Assembly: GCA_020809705.1 (NCBI GenBank)
Contig: CP085825.1
Span: 2,232,001 to 2,296,000, forward strand
DNA from: Calonectria ilicicola
Lineage: Eukaryota > Ascomycota > Sordariomycetes > Hypocreales > Nectriaceae
DNA length: 64,000 nt
Direction of reading: 5' to 3'
Below, piece by piece: positions 47,173 to 58,047 of this stretch (position 1 is the first letter of the stretch; each line of letters opens with the position of its first letter). The position numbers and the translations under genes were made by a program. The notes beneath the pieces are model-generated. The model saw only the letters and a list, made by a program, of their open reading frames with translations, did not search any database and was not told the DNA's origin.

Positions 47173-48605
47173 ATGGCCGGCCGAGCAATGCCTGGTCAGG
47201 ATTCTGCGGAATATGGCGAGGAGTGGGCCCACGATCTCCGTATCAAGTTTGAGGGGCTTCTGCGTGACAAGCGCATGGCCGATCTTCGTACTGCGTCCCG
47301 CCATGGTTCCCCAGGTCTCCAAGAGAGGGCCTCAAGCTCAAACCTCCACGCTCCCGCATCTCCAAGCACCCACCGACCCTCAACAGCACACGGCCAAACA
47401 CCGCCCTCATACTCCGCCCTCCGCAACCTCCCCAAGATTCCCACGGCCCCCGACTCCAACGACCGGGACTCACAGAAATTCCGAAACCTCCTTCTTAGCC
47501 TTTCCCTCACCCCAACCAAGTACGAAAATCCTGGTTTATTAGATGAGGCTCTGCAAATCATCCCATTGGACCGTATCTACAGCGAGGCTGAGGAGGAGAC
47601 ACAAATCTGGCGCGCTCAGGCTGAAAGCATGGGCGATGGGCGGCAACCAGAATGGGGTTATCAAGATTGCGTAATTCGTGCGCTGCTAAGGTATGTTCAT
47701 GCGACAATTCCAGTCGTCTTCGCAGCACTGGTGCTAATATGCTGCGCAGATGGTTTAAGCGATCATTCTTCACCTGGGTCAATAACCCACCTTGCCCCGT
47801 CTGTCTATCACCTACCATTTTCAACGGCATGACCGGCCCATCTCCCGAAGAGAGTGCCTGCGGTGCCCTCCGCGTTGAATTGTACCGATGCTCCGTCCAG
47901 ACATGTGGTGCTTTCGAGCGATTTCCTCGTTATGGTGATGTCTGGAAGCTGCTCCACACTCGAAGGGGTCGAGTTGGTGAGTGGGCCAACTGCTTCAGCA
48001 TGTTTTGCCGAGCAGTCGGTGGTCGCGTGAGATGGGTTTGGAACGCTGAAGATCATGTGTGGACTGAGGTCTACTCTGATCACCAAAAGCGATGGATCCA
48101 TGTCGACGCTTGCGAAGAGTCTTGGGACAACCCTCGACTCTATGCGGAAGGCTGGGGAAAGAAGATGTCCTACTGCATTGCTTTCTCGATTGATGGTGCT
48201 ACCGACGTGACACGAAGATACGTGCGCAAGAACGAAGCTGCTACCGAGCGCAGCCGGTGTCCCGAGGAAGTTCTCCTTTACATCATGCAGGAGATTAAGA
48301 ATATGCGCCGCAACAACATGGGCAAGGACCAGAGATTCCGCCTCGAGAAGGAGGACCACCGCGAGGACATGGAGTTGCGAGGTTTCGTTGTGGCTTCTAT
48401 TGCCCAAGCCGTCACTTCACTGGTTCCTGAAGCCTCCGGCTCGAATGGCAGCCGACCCTCAGCCTCATCCAGTAGCGACACCAAGGTGCCTGCAGAGCAA
48501 CCTGGACGACAGACTGGATCCGCCGAGTGGCTGGCTGCTCAGCAGCAAGCTGAAGCCCGACGCTACCAACCCCGTGATCCTGGCCACCGACGACCATTGC
48601 CTTAA
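47173..48605 (+). CDS. PNG1: PNG1-like transglutaminase-fold protein lacking the catalytic cysteine
   Basis: Cytosolic PNGases remove N-glycans from misfolded glycoproteins. Exons are 47173-47690 and 47750-48605, giving 457 residues; the splice restores [19 protein letters not shown]. Zinc-site cysteines appear as NPPCPVC and [19 protein letters not shown]. The transglutaminase core reads [21 protein letters not shown] and IHVDACE. Active enzymes have RRGRCGEWANCF: the nucleophilic Cys is Val248 here (codon 47973-47975). The matching triad His (275, in EDHVW) and Asp (292, in HVDACE) remain. The enzyme is thus predicted inactive, as reported for Neurospora PNG1, which is still needed for polarised growth. 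The 130-residue N-terminus is Ser/Pro-rich, the C-terminal tail Gln/Arg-rich; no PUB domain is seen. Confidence 0.93.
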
Positions 48606-49682
48606 GTTAATCCACCTTCTGGCGCGATTCCTTATGACATAACACACATATACCCAACCCATCATTCCCTACCATTTCTTCTCTCCGACAACTCTTACTT
48701 AGTGTCATAACCATCATACCTGGACACTATTCTTAACAACGTGCTTGGTCACGAACACTCCGACGACATCGATGAAAGTACCACGGCTGCAGCCACTATG
48801 ATCCCAATGATACTCTCGCTTCGATGACTCGCTACATCCACATCCTAATTTCCTTTTTTGTCTAATACATCGACATTTATCGCTTGCCACCGCATAGACT
48901 TGGCGTTGGACCGCTTCACATCCGCTGTCTGCTAGAAGGCACGGCCTGTATCTACTACATACACCACCGATTTCCTTTTCTTTTCTTTTGTGTTTTAAAT
49001 ATAGGGGGCGCATCTGGGATGGGGAAATGGGGACATTAACAACATGTACCTCAGGGGAGCGGGGATGGTTGGAAGGCCCACGCTCCGGGGCGTTTGGATG
49101 TTCAAATTTTTTTCAGATTAACATGAATGGAAACGAGGCCTGTTTCGGGGTTCAAAAGAGGAGGAATTGATGTTGAGAGAAGTAGGAGTAGCAAAATGCC
49201 AAGATGCATGATCTTCAAAAGTTTTCTGTTGCCTTAGTTGTATCGTGATATGTTGCCGGAATTTTCACACCAGTCCAGCAACACCAACCATGCATTCGGT
49301 CATCTCTGAGTTTGGCGACTTAAGCATAATCACGTCTGAGATCTGAGGAGATGAGTAGAGCACAATCTTTGGAAGATTGCGTCCTCTTTATCTTCCCCTG
49401 CCAAGAACAAAAAGAAACCTCTGGCTGTGAAGTTGATAATTTGGGGCAGCTGAATTATTTAGCATTGAGAAGGGCGCTATAGAGGTAATTGCAATTCTCA
49501 AGGTGTAGACTGTCAGATAGTAAAACGTTACACAGCTACGTATTCACGTGACCTTGTGACAGCTGATGCCATCCGTTCATGCACGAACAAAGGTAATAAA
49601 TCTTTCATTTAACAAACATACTCTCTCTCGCACACATAATTTTTTTCATCTATTAATCAGTAACGGCACATGCCTCTCAACC
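48606..49682. other. Intergenic stretch between PNG1 and the SWIM-RING gene
   Basis: 1.1 kb holding the PNG1 3' UTR and the promoter of the next gene. The SWIM-RING frame stays open upstream to 49566, but this part is AT-rich and lacks protein features. No gene seen. Confidence 0.5.
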
Positions 49683-50791
49683 ATGAACTCTCCTCAGACT
49701 CGGTTGACTCGAAGTTCCAGAGCCTCCACAAGGGAGAAACTGGCCCAAACTCGACAGAAAAGCCAAGGTAAAGGCAAGTCAACGAGTGCGGGGCAACCGC
49801 TGGAGGCACCTATCGATTCGACCAGCAAGGCTTTATCTGGGGCCCCATCTACACCAGCACGAAAGAGAAAGGCTAGTGATGGTTCGGGCGCCCCGTTGGC
49901 TTCGGCCAAGAAGCTAAAGCAGGAGGCCGCTGCCAACCCATCATCGGAAAAGCGGCTGCGCAAGTTCAGATCACAGCCTCCGCAAACATTTTATGATGTC
50001 TACGATAGAGCAATGCAACAGCGCTTCTATGTGCTCAAGCGCAAAAGATGCGGTACAGAGGAGTGCCCTGAAGAGGTCTTAGAAATGACCGGATCAACTG
50101 GTAACGTTTACACGATTCGTATCGCACAGCAACCACAGTGCAACTGCCCACATGCTGCAAAAGGGAACCAATGCAAACATACTTTATACGTAAGCTGCTA
50201 CAATCCCATGGCAAATTTTATTCAAAAACTAATCAGTGATGCATCAAGGTGCTCAGAAAGGTGCTTAATGCACCATTTGAAATGGTCTATCAGCTCGCAC
50301 TTCTCAGCTCCGAACTACGTGACATTTTCGTCGCCGCACCGCCCATCTCGGCACCAAAAGAAGCCAAATCGGACAAACGTAAACCTGTTGAGGGCGACTG
50401 TCCTATTTGCTATTGTGAGCTCGAGGTCAATGGTGCTGAGGCGGTGGTATGGTGCCAGGCGGCATGTGGTCAAAACATTCACGAACAGTGCTTTCGAATG
50501 TGGGCACGCGCCAAGACAGGTGATGTTACTTGCCCACTATGCCGCAGTGTATGGCAAGGAGACGAAGAGGCTTTGAGCAGAGTGCGCCTGGATCAAGGCG
50601 ATACGGAGGAGGGATATGTCAATGTGGCAGCCCAGCTTGGCATCAGTCGCGAGAGAGGTATGCTAAATGTGTGAAATTCTAACATTGTTGTCTAACTGTC
50701 CGTGGCAGATGAATCAACATATTCACGCTTCAACGACCGACCACGATACTGGTATCATCAGCGCAGAGCCGAGAGGAATTTCTATAGGTGA
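49683..50791 (+). CDS. SWIM and RING zinc-finger protein, probable E3 ubiquitin ligase
   Basis: Exons are 49683-50189, 50249-50657 and 50709-50791, giving 332 residues. The joins restore CKHTLYVLRKVLNAPFEMVY and GISRERDESTYSRFNDRPRY. The N-terminal 110 residues are Ser/Lys-rich and basic. A SWIM zinc finger follows: Cys153, Cys155, Cys164 and His166 in CNCPHAAKGNQCKH. A RING finger comes next: Cys220/223, Cys238/242, His247/Cys250 and Cys264/267 (DCPICYCELE, CGQNIHEQCFRMWA, TCPLCRSVW). SWIM plus RING in this order resembles ZSWIM2/MEX-type ubiquitin ligases and is found widely in ascomycetes. Substrates are unknown. The last exon of 27 codons is Arg/Tyr-rich. ATG 49683 is preferred to 49566 because the upstream part looks like a leader. 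Confidence 0.88.
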
Positions 50792-51752
50792 TGAGAGGAG
50801 CGAAGTTCTTTGGGAACAGAGATGTTTCTGAGTGTAGCGTTAGTGGCCACTCGGTATCTGGGCATTTTGGGCGGATGATGACGCAACTAAGCCTCACTGG
50901 TGATCCAGCTCTCTTCTATCACATACAGGATTCTGAGATCTCAAAAACGGGAAGGTCGTGTAGACAATGAGTACGTAGTTGAAACACAGTTTGTGACAAC
51001 GTGTGATTGAGGTATTGATTTACTAACATCTAGTAGGCAAGCATATATAGCAGCAGGCATGTTACATGCCAACACGAGAGCGCGAAACCACATTAAATAC
51101 TGAGAGTAAGAGCGAGGCTTGGGAAGGGGTAGTTAGATTAACCTATCCTACGAGTTCTTGATGATACAAAAGGAGCCAGGAATAATAGTCATGCTGATTG
51201 AACAATGCGAGCCCCTAAAGGTGGCCTATTTTACGGGTTTAAAGGAGCATCGATGCTAAACTAGGAAGAGAAGCCCAGAGACTCCTGTTTCTAATTCATC
51301 GAGATATAGGTAGAGATTCATTGGTGCTTCAAAATTCCACGCCACATCAGTCAATCAATGTCGCATTCCTCTCCTGAACATTATTTTTTCCCTATGAGTG
51401 ACAGAACTTAAGTCAATACTGAATATCACTGGTCTAAGCATATTTTATATTGGGCTTCAATATGGTAAATCCACTACATAATAGGAAAACTCCGCTGGCG
51501 GAGTTGACAGGCAACTACGAGTACGATATGGGCGGACTCGCTGCCGGCGCGGCGTTCGGCGGCGGATTCGGTGGAGCCTCCGAATGGCACCGAACGCCAC
51601 CGATCATTTGCATCCTTCACCAGTAGTTCATCTAAACTCAAGATAAAAACCGGCTTTTCTCCCCGCATAGTTTTTAGACGGTAAAGAAAAAGAAGAAGAA
51701 AACATCCAGCACTGTCATAGTCTTCGGCCAAGGTCGGGTTTTGACCACAACA
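50792..51752. other. Intergenic stretch before the MDR oxidoreductase gene
   Basis: About 1 kb holding the SWIM-RING 3' region and the MDR promoter. It includes a GGCGG-rich inverted patch at about 51525-51590 (GGCGGACTC / GGCGGATTC, CCGAATGGCACCGAA). No gene seen. Confidence 0.45.
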
Positions 51753-52929
51753 ATGGCTGATATCCCATCCACAATGCGATCATTGATAGCACCCAGAAAG
51801 TGCTTGCCAGCGTTCTACGAGATCGCGGAGATGCCAACACCAAAAATCACAAAACCAGAGCATGTCCTTTTGAGGATGTGTGCCGCGGCCATTAACACGG
51901 GAGACACGCAGTTCGTCAATGGAATGGGTGGTTTTCTGGTTAAGATGGAGTACGATGTGCCCCTTGGAACCCACTTGCTACCGAAAGTAGAGTCGGGACT
52001 GACGACAACTATTTAGATACCCAGCCAAGATTGGCATCGAAGGTTCCGGCATTGTTGTAGCGGTTGGGTCTGCCGTCAGGAACTTCAAGCCTGGCGACGA
52101 GGTCTACGGGTTCTACATGGACAAGCCGATCCCCGCAGAGCCACAAGCAGGGTTCGCATCCGACTATGCCCTGTCAGAAGAACGCTTCCTGTTGCACAAG
52201 CCGGCACACGTTTCCTTTGAAGCGGCCGCCTCATTTCCAGGCCTCGTCGTCACAGCGCTGCAGACTATCCGCCGAGGGCTGCGACTGTCCGGAAAAGAGA
52301 GCCTCGAAGGCCAAACCGTGTTTATCCCTGGGGCCCTGAGCGCCTCCGGGTCATTGGCAATGCAAGTTGCCCGGAATGTGTTCGGCGCAGCCAATATCAT
52401 CTCCACGGCGTCGACAGCCAAGATGGCGCTAGTGGAGCAGTACCTGCCCGCCGGCACAGTTGACCAGGTGATTGACTACCAAAAGGAAAACGTGACCAAG
52501 ATTGTTGGCAAGGATACGGTGGATTTTGCTCTGAGCACGCAGTGGGCCACGTTTGATGACAGCCTCGCTATCCTCAAGCCCCAGACAGGCACGTTGGTGA
52601 GCATTGCAAGTATCCCGACCAGGGAGACGGCACGGGAGCTGTTCGGGGACGGGATGCCGGCATGGCTTGGGTGGCTACTGGACGTTGCACAACTGTACTA
52701 CAAGTGGAAGCTGCGGGGTACATCCATAAAGTACGAATTTGTATCGGGGAGCCCCAACATTCGGGAGTTGCTAGAGGCAGCCGGGGAAGCCGTCGCGCTA
52801 GAAAAGGTCAAGGCTGTCATGACCGTGGTTGACCTAGACGACATCGACGAAGTGAGGAGAGGCTGTGAGAGGGTGGCTACAGGAAAGGGAGGACTCGGAA
52901 AGCTGGTGATTCGTATATCCAAGGAGTAA
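51753..52929 (+). CDS. MDR-family NAD(P)H-dependent oxidoreductase, quinone-reductase-like
   Basis: Zinc-independent medium-chain dehydrogenase/reductase, probably an enoyl or quinone reductase. Exons are 51753-51949 and 52017-52929, giving 369 residues. The donor is GTACGA at 51950, restoring FLVKMEYPAKIGIEGSGIVV; reading through meets a stop. The N-terminal GroES-like domain shows MCAAAINTGDTQFVNG and IGIEGSGIVVAVGSAV with FKPGDEVYGF. It lacks the structural-zinc cysteines. The Rossmann domain has FIPGALSASGSLAMQVARNV, with the usual glycine pattern loosened. A C-terminal segment VVDLDDIDEVRRGCERVATG is typical. Relatives are sometimes trans-enoyl reductases of metabolite clusters, but no synthase gene lies nearby. 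Substrate unknown. Confidence 0.87.
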
Positions 52930-53009
52930 ACTGCATTGAGCTATAATCACACATGTATCACGCAAGCATATCATATCCAGCAATGACACATTGTGACTAT
53001 ACGTATGTG
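52930..53009. other. 3' flank of the MDR gene
   Basis: Short AT-balanced 3' flank directly preceding the repeat at 53010; probably the 3' UTR. Confidence 0.35.
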
Positions 53010-53238
53010 TACAGTACAATCCCTGAAAGATTATGCCCCCTCTACCTTTTCCCGCCATCTTCCAGTCAAATTTTAAATAAATAAATAAATAACAAAATAA
53101 CTAATTTATGTATAGGTTTTATTGTTATTTATTTATTTATTTTCTTTCCTTTACTATTATATTGATGTCTTCGGGCGGTTTAGTTCCATACTGCGAAAGG
53201 TACGGATGTCACAGGGGACAATGGGTGTATTGTATGTA
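53010..53238. mobile_element. Degenerate MITE-like repeat, copy B
   Basis: About 229 bp bounded by TA dinucleotides, with imperfect inverted ends TACAGTACAAT (left) and ATTGTATGTA (right). It is related at both ends to copy A at about 2244-2488: left CCCCTCTAC-TTTTCCC-GCCAT, right AAGGT-N3-GATGTCACA. Its core carries a perfect 19-bp inverted repeat of TTTA units (53075-53093 with 53124-53142, 30-nt loop). It contains no coding sequence. It sits about 80 nt after the MDR stop codon and so may be transcribed in that gene's 3' end. Confidence 0.62.
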
Positions 53239-53626
53239 GCTCCGTGATTACCGTCCCGTCGTGATGCACCCTGTCGTGTAAATTAGGCGCACGCAACCAG
53301 CCAATGGAAGGCCAGTGGGGAACAAATAGCGCGAATGGTCGCGAAAAAACACCACTTTACGCGCGAAGGATCGCGGAGACCCTTGTAACTTTGGAGCGCT
53401 GTCCCTCCAACGCGTGATGGCGCGTGCGCCTCTCTCAGCCTCCAAAAAGCTGACCTGTCTCGCTTGGTGAGCGCTTACTCCCTTTCTCTGACTTACCTCT
53501 CCACCAAAGCTTTGGACGAGAAAGGCCATCTCACAACGTTAGTTTCATCATAATCGTTGCCACCATACTTAACCGTCCATTATTTGTTCCTTTGCTACAT
53601 TCCTCATACTAAGTCTAACAGCGAAA
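53239..53626. promoter_or_regulatory. Promoter and leader region of the Cys-rich protein gene
   Basis: About 390 nt with C/T-rich sequence just before the start codon at 53627. A 93-codon minus-strand frame crosses it but has no features. Confidence 0.4.
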
Positions 53627-54296
53627 ATGGTCCTCAAGCGCAAGCGTTCTGTCACTGAGCTCTGCTCTTCTCCCTCATCGGACTCGTCCTTTTGCTCGCC
53701 TCCTCACAACTTCTCGAGCGTCAGCAACCCCTTTGCTCAATTTGATGTTACACCTATCCATCTCCACAGCCGGACCATGAAGCGGTTCCGCAACTCCCGA
53801 CCTTCGGAGGAGCAAGTTCATCGTATGTATTCTCCGAGATCACGCGATCAAGGCAACAGTTATCTGACTAGTACTCCCAGAACGAACTCTGAACATTTTG
53901 TTCTCAGCCCAACAGCACCAATCCCACGATGAAGCCATGACCCATGAGCCGGAGCTACCCCAGCCAAAGACCCGACCCGAGGCTAGCCAGCAGTCCCTGC
54001 ACCGCTTCTGGAACATCTCCTCAGCACCTTCGACTTCATCAAGGACAGCACACTCTGTCCAGCAGCCAGCCATGACCCCTTCAAGCTGTGATGACTGTGG
54101 CACCGGCCTTGCTGATGGCAATGAGAACATGATGGATATGGATGGTATGGATGTTGAGGCGCACGCCTGTGGTGCATGTGGCAAGCATGTGTGCTTCAGC
54201 TGTTCTGTCAGCAACCTTGGGGAGCAGCGTCGTTGTCTGCAATGCGCCGGCCGTAACAGTGCTGGAGGCATGGACTGGGCAGCCCCTACTCTCTGA
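53627..54296 (+). CDS. Small Cys-rich, zinc-finger-like fungal protein of unknown function
   Basis: Exons are 53627-53822 and 53908-54296, giving 194 residues; the splice joins SEEQVH to PQQHQSHDEAMTHEP. The N-terminus MVLKRKRSVTELCSSP is basic then serine-rich, and could act as a nuclear signal. The C-terminal 60 residues hold regularly spaced cysteines: CDDCG, then HACGACGKHVCFSCSV and RRCLQCAG. Eight or more cysteines suggest two bound zinc ions. I recognise this only as a conserved-looking fungal type, not a named family. A Ser/Thr-rich linker with an acidic Met/Asp patch (NENMMDMDGMDVEA) separates the parts. A DNA- or protein-binding role would be guesswork. Confidence 0.82.
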
Positions 54297-54741
54297 TTCT
54301 GTTACATCAGAGGTGATTTGGTCTTGCCGAGGAGTTGTTTGAATTGGGGTGATACAATGCATTATATCGGCGTTATGGGTTATTTAGCGTTTTTTATAAG
54401 TAAATCTCCTACGAGAGATCTGAGGATACCAATTGGGGCATACGCCAACATGAGGGGCTTTTTGGAAAATACGGGCGATGGCGAGTACCGGGCGATAACC
54501 TGGCTCAAAGCGCCTCATCACTCAGGCGAATTGCTTGGTGGGCAAGGGAATTTATATATATAGCGTTCCCAATTAACAAGAAACATAAACACAATTCATG
54601 GATTCATTTCCGCTGTGATATTTGGGAAACAGATCATCTTCGTTTATCAGTACGATTTGGAGAAGTATGCTTTGAAAATGTGTTGTATTACAAGGAATAT
54701 CTCGACTCAAACAATCGCAAAAACAAATCGCAATGAAGTAT
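54297..54741. other. Convergent 3' region, Cys-rich protein and MPDU1 genes
   Basis: 445 nt between two facing stop codons. It is AT-rich with ATATATA near 54552. It should contain both 3' UTRs; no gene seen. Confidence 0.5.
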
Positions 54742-55655
54742 CTAACCGCGACGGCGAGTAGTCGGGCTCTTCTTGGGAGTGGATGTATAGGTCGAGCTAG
54801 CCACGGGCTTGGCCTCAATGGGGGCTTCCTTGCGCTTGCCCTTGGCCTTCTCAGAGGGGGCGTTCCAGTAGAAAACCATCTGGAGAGCCAAGATGGCGTT
54901 GAGAATGAAACCAGAGATGAACCCGTAGAGGATAAGCTTGTCGTCCACCTCCTGGAGGGTGGTGAAGATGCGAGAGAGCGAACCAGCAAGGTAGTTGAAG
55001 ACCTGAATTATGACATGTCAATTTTGCTTTTAAATCGGAAGCTATGGGAGCAACTTACGGCAAAGGCGCTGAGCTGACCAGTGGTGCCTTGGGAGAAGAT
55101 GGTGAGAATCTGAGGAACCTTGCTCGCGACGCCCAGAACACCGGCACCAGCTTGGAGGTAGCTCAGAGTCTGCATGTTGATAACATTCTCGGCAAAGAGG
55201 GCAGCCACGCTACCAGCAAGAGCAGCGACAAAAACCGCGGCAATGCTGGCGCGGCCACTGTAGTTGAGAACGAGAATGGAGATGATGACATTCTGACCAA
55301 CGATAAGGGCAGTCTCGCCGTATGTGCTGAACGGGAAGCCATTGCGAACATTGTAGGCGAGGGAGATGATGTATGCAGTCGTCTCGAGCAGGTAGGAAAG
55401 GAAAGAAACGCCTTCGGCAGAGCGCGAGTTGACCAGCTTCAGAATCTGAGGAACCTTGACGATGGACGAGGCGGCAATGATACCGATACCAAGACCCTTG
55501 GATATGGCGAACTTAAGGCAGTCGGCATCTTCGAGGTTGACGTCGAGGAGGAGCGACGAATAGCAAGTCTCGCTGATAATAGAGACACCGAGGTCGCGAA
55601 TCGGCGCCGGGAGATTATGCGTGATGGGTTGGATGGCGGAACGGAGGGCATCCAT
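54742..55655 (-). CDS. MPDU1/Lec35-like PQ-loop membrane protein
   Basis: Human MPDU1 is needed for use of mannose-P-dolichol and glucose-P-dolichol in ER glycosylation. Minus-strand exons are 55655-55059 and 55002-54742, giving 285 residues; the phase-0 splice joins GQLSAFA to VFNYLAGSLSRIFTTLQEVD. Two PQ-loop motifs are visible: SSIVKVPQILKLVNSRSAEG and GVASKVPQILTIFSQGTTGQ. About seven hydrophobic segments fit the family topology. The opening CLKFAISKGLGIGIIAASS and the loop RSAEGVSFLSYLLETTAY match MPDU1 closely. The C-terminal tail is Lys/Ser/Pro-rich (KGKRKEAPIEAK, TPKKSPTTRRRG), longer than in animals. Yeast lacks a clear counterpart, so filamentous-fungal function is inferred. Confidence 0.9.
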
Positions 55656-55926
55656 GATGGGTGGATTGATTGTACAAGATATTAAAAAAAGGAAGAAATT
55701 TCCGTAAGAATGGCGAAGTTGACGCGATCAAGGAGCGAATGCGAAAGCGGAGAAAACAAAGGCAAACCTAAGAAATGCTTGATGATGATTTCTTGGTGTT
55801 GCTCGCACTTCTTCGCGAAATGAAAGAGGCCAACAAGGCGGGATGAAATAAATTTCCCAATCGGGTTAAGCGCGTACGAAGACGTTCTCTGGTCTGATTT
55901 TTGATGACCCTACCCTATGGGGAATA
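55656..55926. promoter_or_regulatory. Upstream region of the MPDU1-like gene
   Basis: About 270 nt between the MPDU1 start and the MITE at 55927, likely the core promoter. No distinct TATA box seen. Confidence 0.35.
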
Positions 55927-56173
55927 CAGGCCGCAAGCATTACAAAGGTTAATCGCCGAGGTACTGCATAAAGTGGCAAGTCGAAATATCTATATTATTA
56001 TGTGCGACTCATCTATCTTTTAGTACCGGTACATGTGGCGTTTCTTTTCTTTTTGCTGTTGTGCGAATGAAGGAACAGACAGACCAAACTGCCCTTCACC
56101 AATCCAATCGCTGATCTGACCCGTTAGACCCATAAGGACTTACCGGTTTAACCTTTGTAATGCTTGCGGCCTG
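55927..56173. mobile_element. MITE, 247 bp, with 26-bp perfect inverted ends and TA duplication
   Basis: The left terminus (55927-55952) begins CAGGCCGCAAGCATTACAAA and continues GGTTAA. The right terminus (56148-56173) is its exact reverse complement. TA flanks both sides (55925-55926 and 56174-56175), as expected of TA-target insertion by a Tc1/mariner-type transposase. The interior has no open frame of note, so it is non-autonomous. The perfect termini suggest recent insertion or little decay. It lies in the divergent promoter region between the MPDU1-like and DUF7514 genes. Confidence 0.85.
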
Positions 56174-56175
56174 TA

Positions 56176-58047
56176 CTAAAAGTAGGCTCTTTTTGCTTGG
56201 CGTGGGCCGCAGCAAATCAGTTACCCTAGACCTCTGCCTGCTCCAGAAAAAAAAAAAAAAAAAAAGTACCCAAAACGTAAAAGCCTCGTGGCATACCTAG
56301 TCAAGCCTTGTCTGTCCCAGATGACATCATGTCTTGCACATGCTACGGTGTCCCAGCATCTGATCATCATGACCTGGCTAACCCGGTATCGCCGTATGTT
56401 TCAAGCATCCGCTGCAGGTCGGAGGCACTCAACACCCGAGCGACCGATTTGACTCGATTCGATTCCATTCTCTAGGTCCTTCGGTAGTCGGCTCCCCGGA
56501 GTCCGTCCCCATCGGTAGGTTTTCGCATCGTTTGCTCATGCATGCAGAGTGGTAACCCGCTGAGTAAAAGGCCCCTGTGGCTGAGTGAGATGGTGAGATA
56601 CGTAGCCCTGTGGCCCTTCGTATGCAACGCGGCGCATCACACAGCCCATCAGCTTGATTTAGTACTTACCTTGTGGGTGCCAGATGCGAGTTAGCGCTGT
56701 TGCTAGCCATTAGCTCCCTCCCTGGCGGGGTGCCAGCGATGCACACAAGAGAAGCCTCAGTGAATGGTCTGCTCTGAGAAGAGAGGGCTCAAAACGAAGG
56801 GGGAGCGAAGTCGTGAACATGGATTGCTAGAAACAAGGAAAACAATGGGTTGTATTTTCTTTTTTTTTCCCCGATCAGCTCCAAAGTCCCCATAATGGGG
56901 GGGGGGAAGGATTTGATCTGTCATCCTGCGGCCCTCGACCAGCAACCCAGGCATAACATGCAGGCCAACACCAGATATGTACTTGATCGTGGCTAGCTGA
57001 CTAGCTAAACGGTTTGATCTGGATCACACTGACGGGTCAAACTGGGAGCAACATCGGCGATGCACGTGTCTTACCACAAGCGGCCGGCAGTGGACGAGTG
57101 ATCTGAGGCGTACACAGGCGAGGGAACGCAAGCCCATGATATCGTAATCGGCTGCAGTTGCGCCTGTGACAGGGATGGGATTGGGGAATCCATGAGTTAA
57201 GCAGATGGGGAAACAAAATCCATCCCTATCACAGGCGGCCGAAGTCGCACAGAAGCAGCACGCACCCGCCGTCAAGCCCGGACAGCAGGTTTCTTGTTCT
57301 TGGTCAGAGTCGCACATATAATCGTCGAGTTTCCTAACCGCCCCTCCCCCGGGGCAGCGCTCTTTGGGCATTGCTACACACAACAACGACGGCGACGGCG
57401 ACAGCACTAGGAGCCCAGTGGCAAGTCAGCCGACTCCCCAGAGCAAAGGGTAACCCGGTCCGCACCGTTGGGCCTAGATCTCCAGCAAAAGGAAGCAACA
57501 CTGAAGTGCACCAAACACCAAACAAAGACCAGGGCACTCCCGTCCCACCCGTCCTTTGTCTGTCTTTGGGCACGACATCATAGCCATGCTATCCATGCCA
57601 TCACCGCCCCAGCCCTGACCTTGACCCTGACCTTGACCGACTCGGCCCCGACCCACGACTGCGCACCCAACAGCGAAAAGATAGCGAAGCGCAGCACAAC
57701 GCAGCCTACTTTCTGCCCAGCCGTGTCATCTTTTCGCCTTTCGTGCTTCAACCGTCGTGCGTGCGCCAAGCTGACTGCCTGTTCCTGCCTTGCCCTTGGC
57801 CGACCGATTAGGCCTGGGATCCATCCGCGCAGCAACCACCTCGACTCGGACCCGACTTCTTTCGTCGTCTATCCCAGTCATCCTTGTCGTATTTTGGTGC
57901 CTGTCGCATGCGGCCTCGTTGCTGCTCGCCTCTTTTAAAACTCCCCTGCGGCTACATCTTATCCTCGATTACTTCCGCTTGCTGCTAACATCCAAATCTC
58001 TCTCTTTCCCCCCCGTCATCCACATTTTGGATGCGAGGCTGCTAGCC
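56176..58047. other. Intergenic stretch upstream of the DUF7514 gene
   Basis: About 1.9 kb. It includes an A run of about 20 near 56247, a G run near 56898, and a tandem CCTGACCTTGAC duplication near 57615-57640. The last 500 nt are pyrimidine-rich, fitting a leader. No gene seen. Confidence 0.5.

Noticed and set aside
51753..52929. MDR gene as part of a secondary-metabolite cluster
   Set aside because: No polyketide synthase, peptide synthetase, terpene synthase or cluster regulator is in the neighbourhood; neighbours are housekeeping genes.
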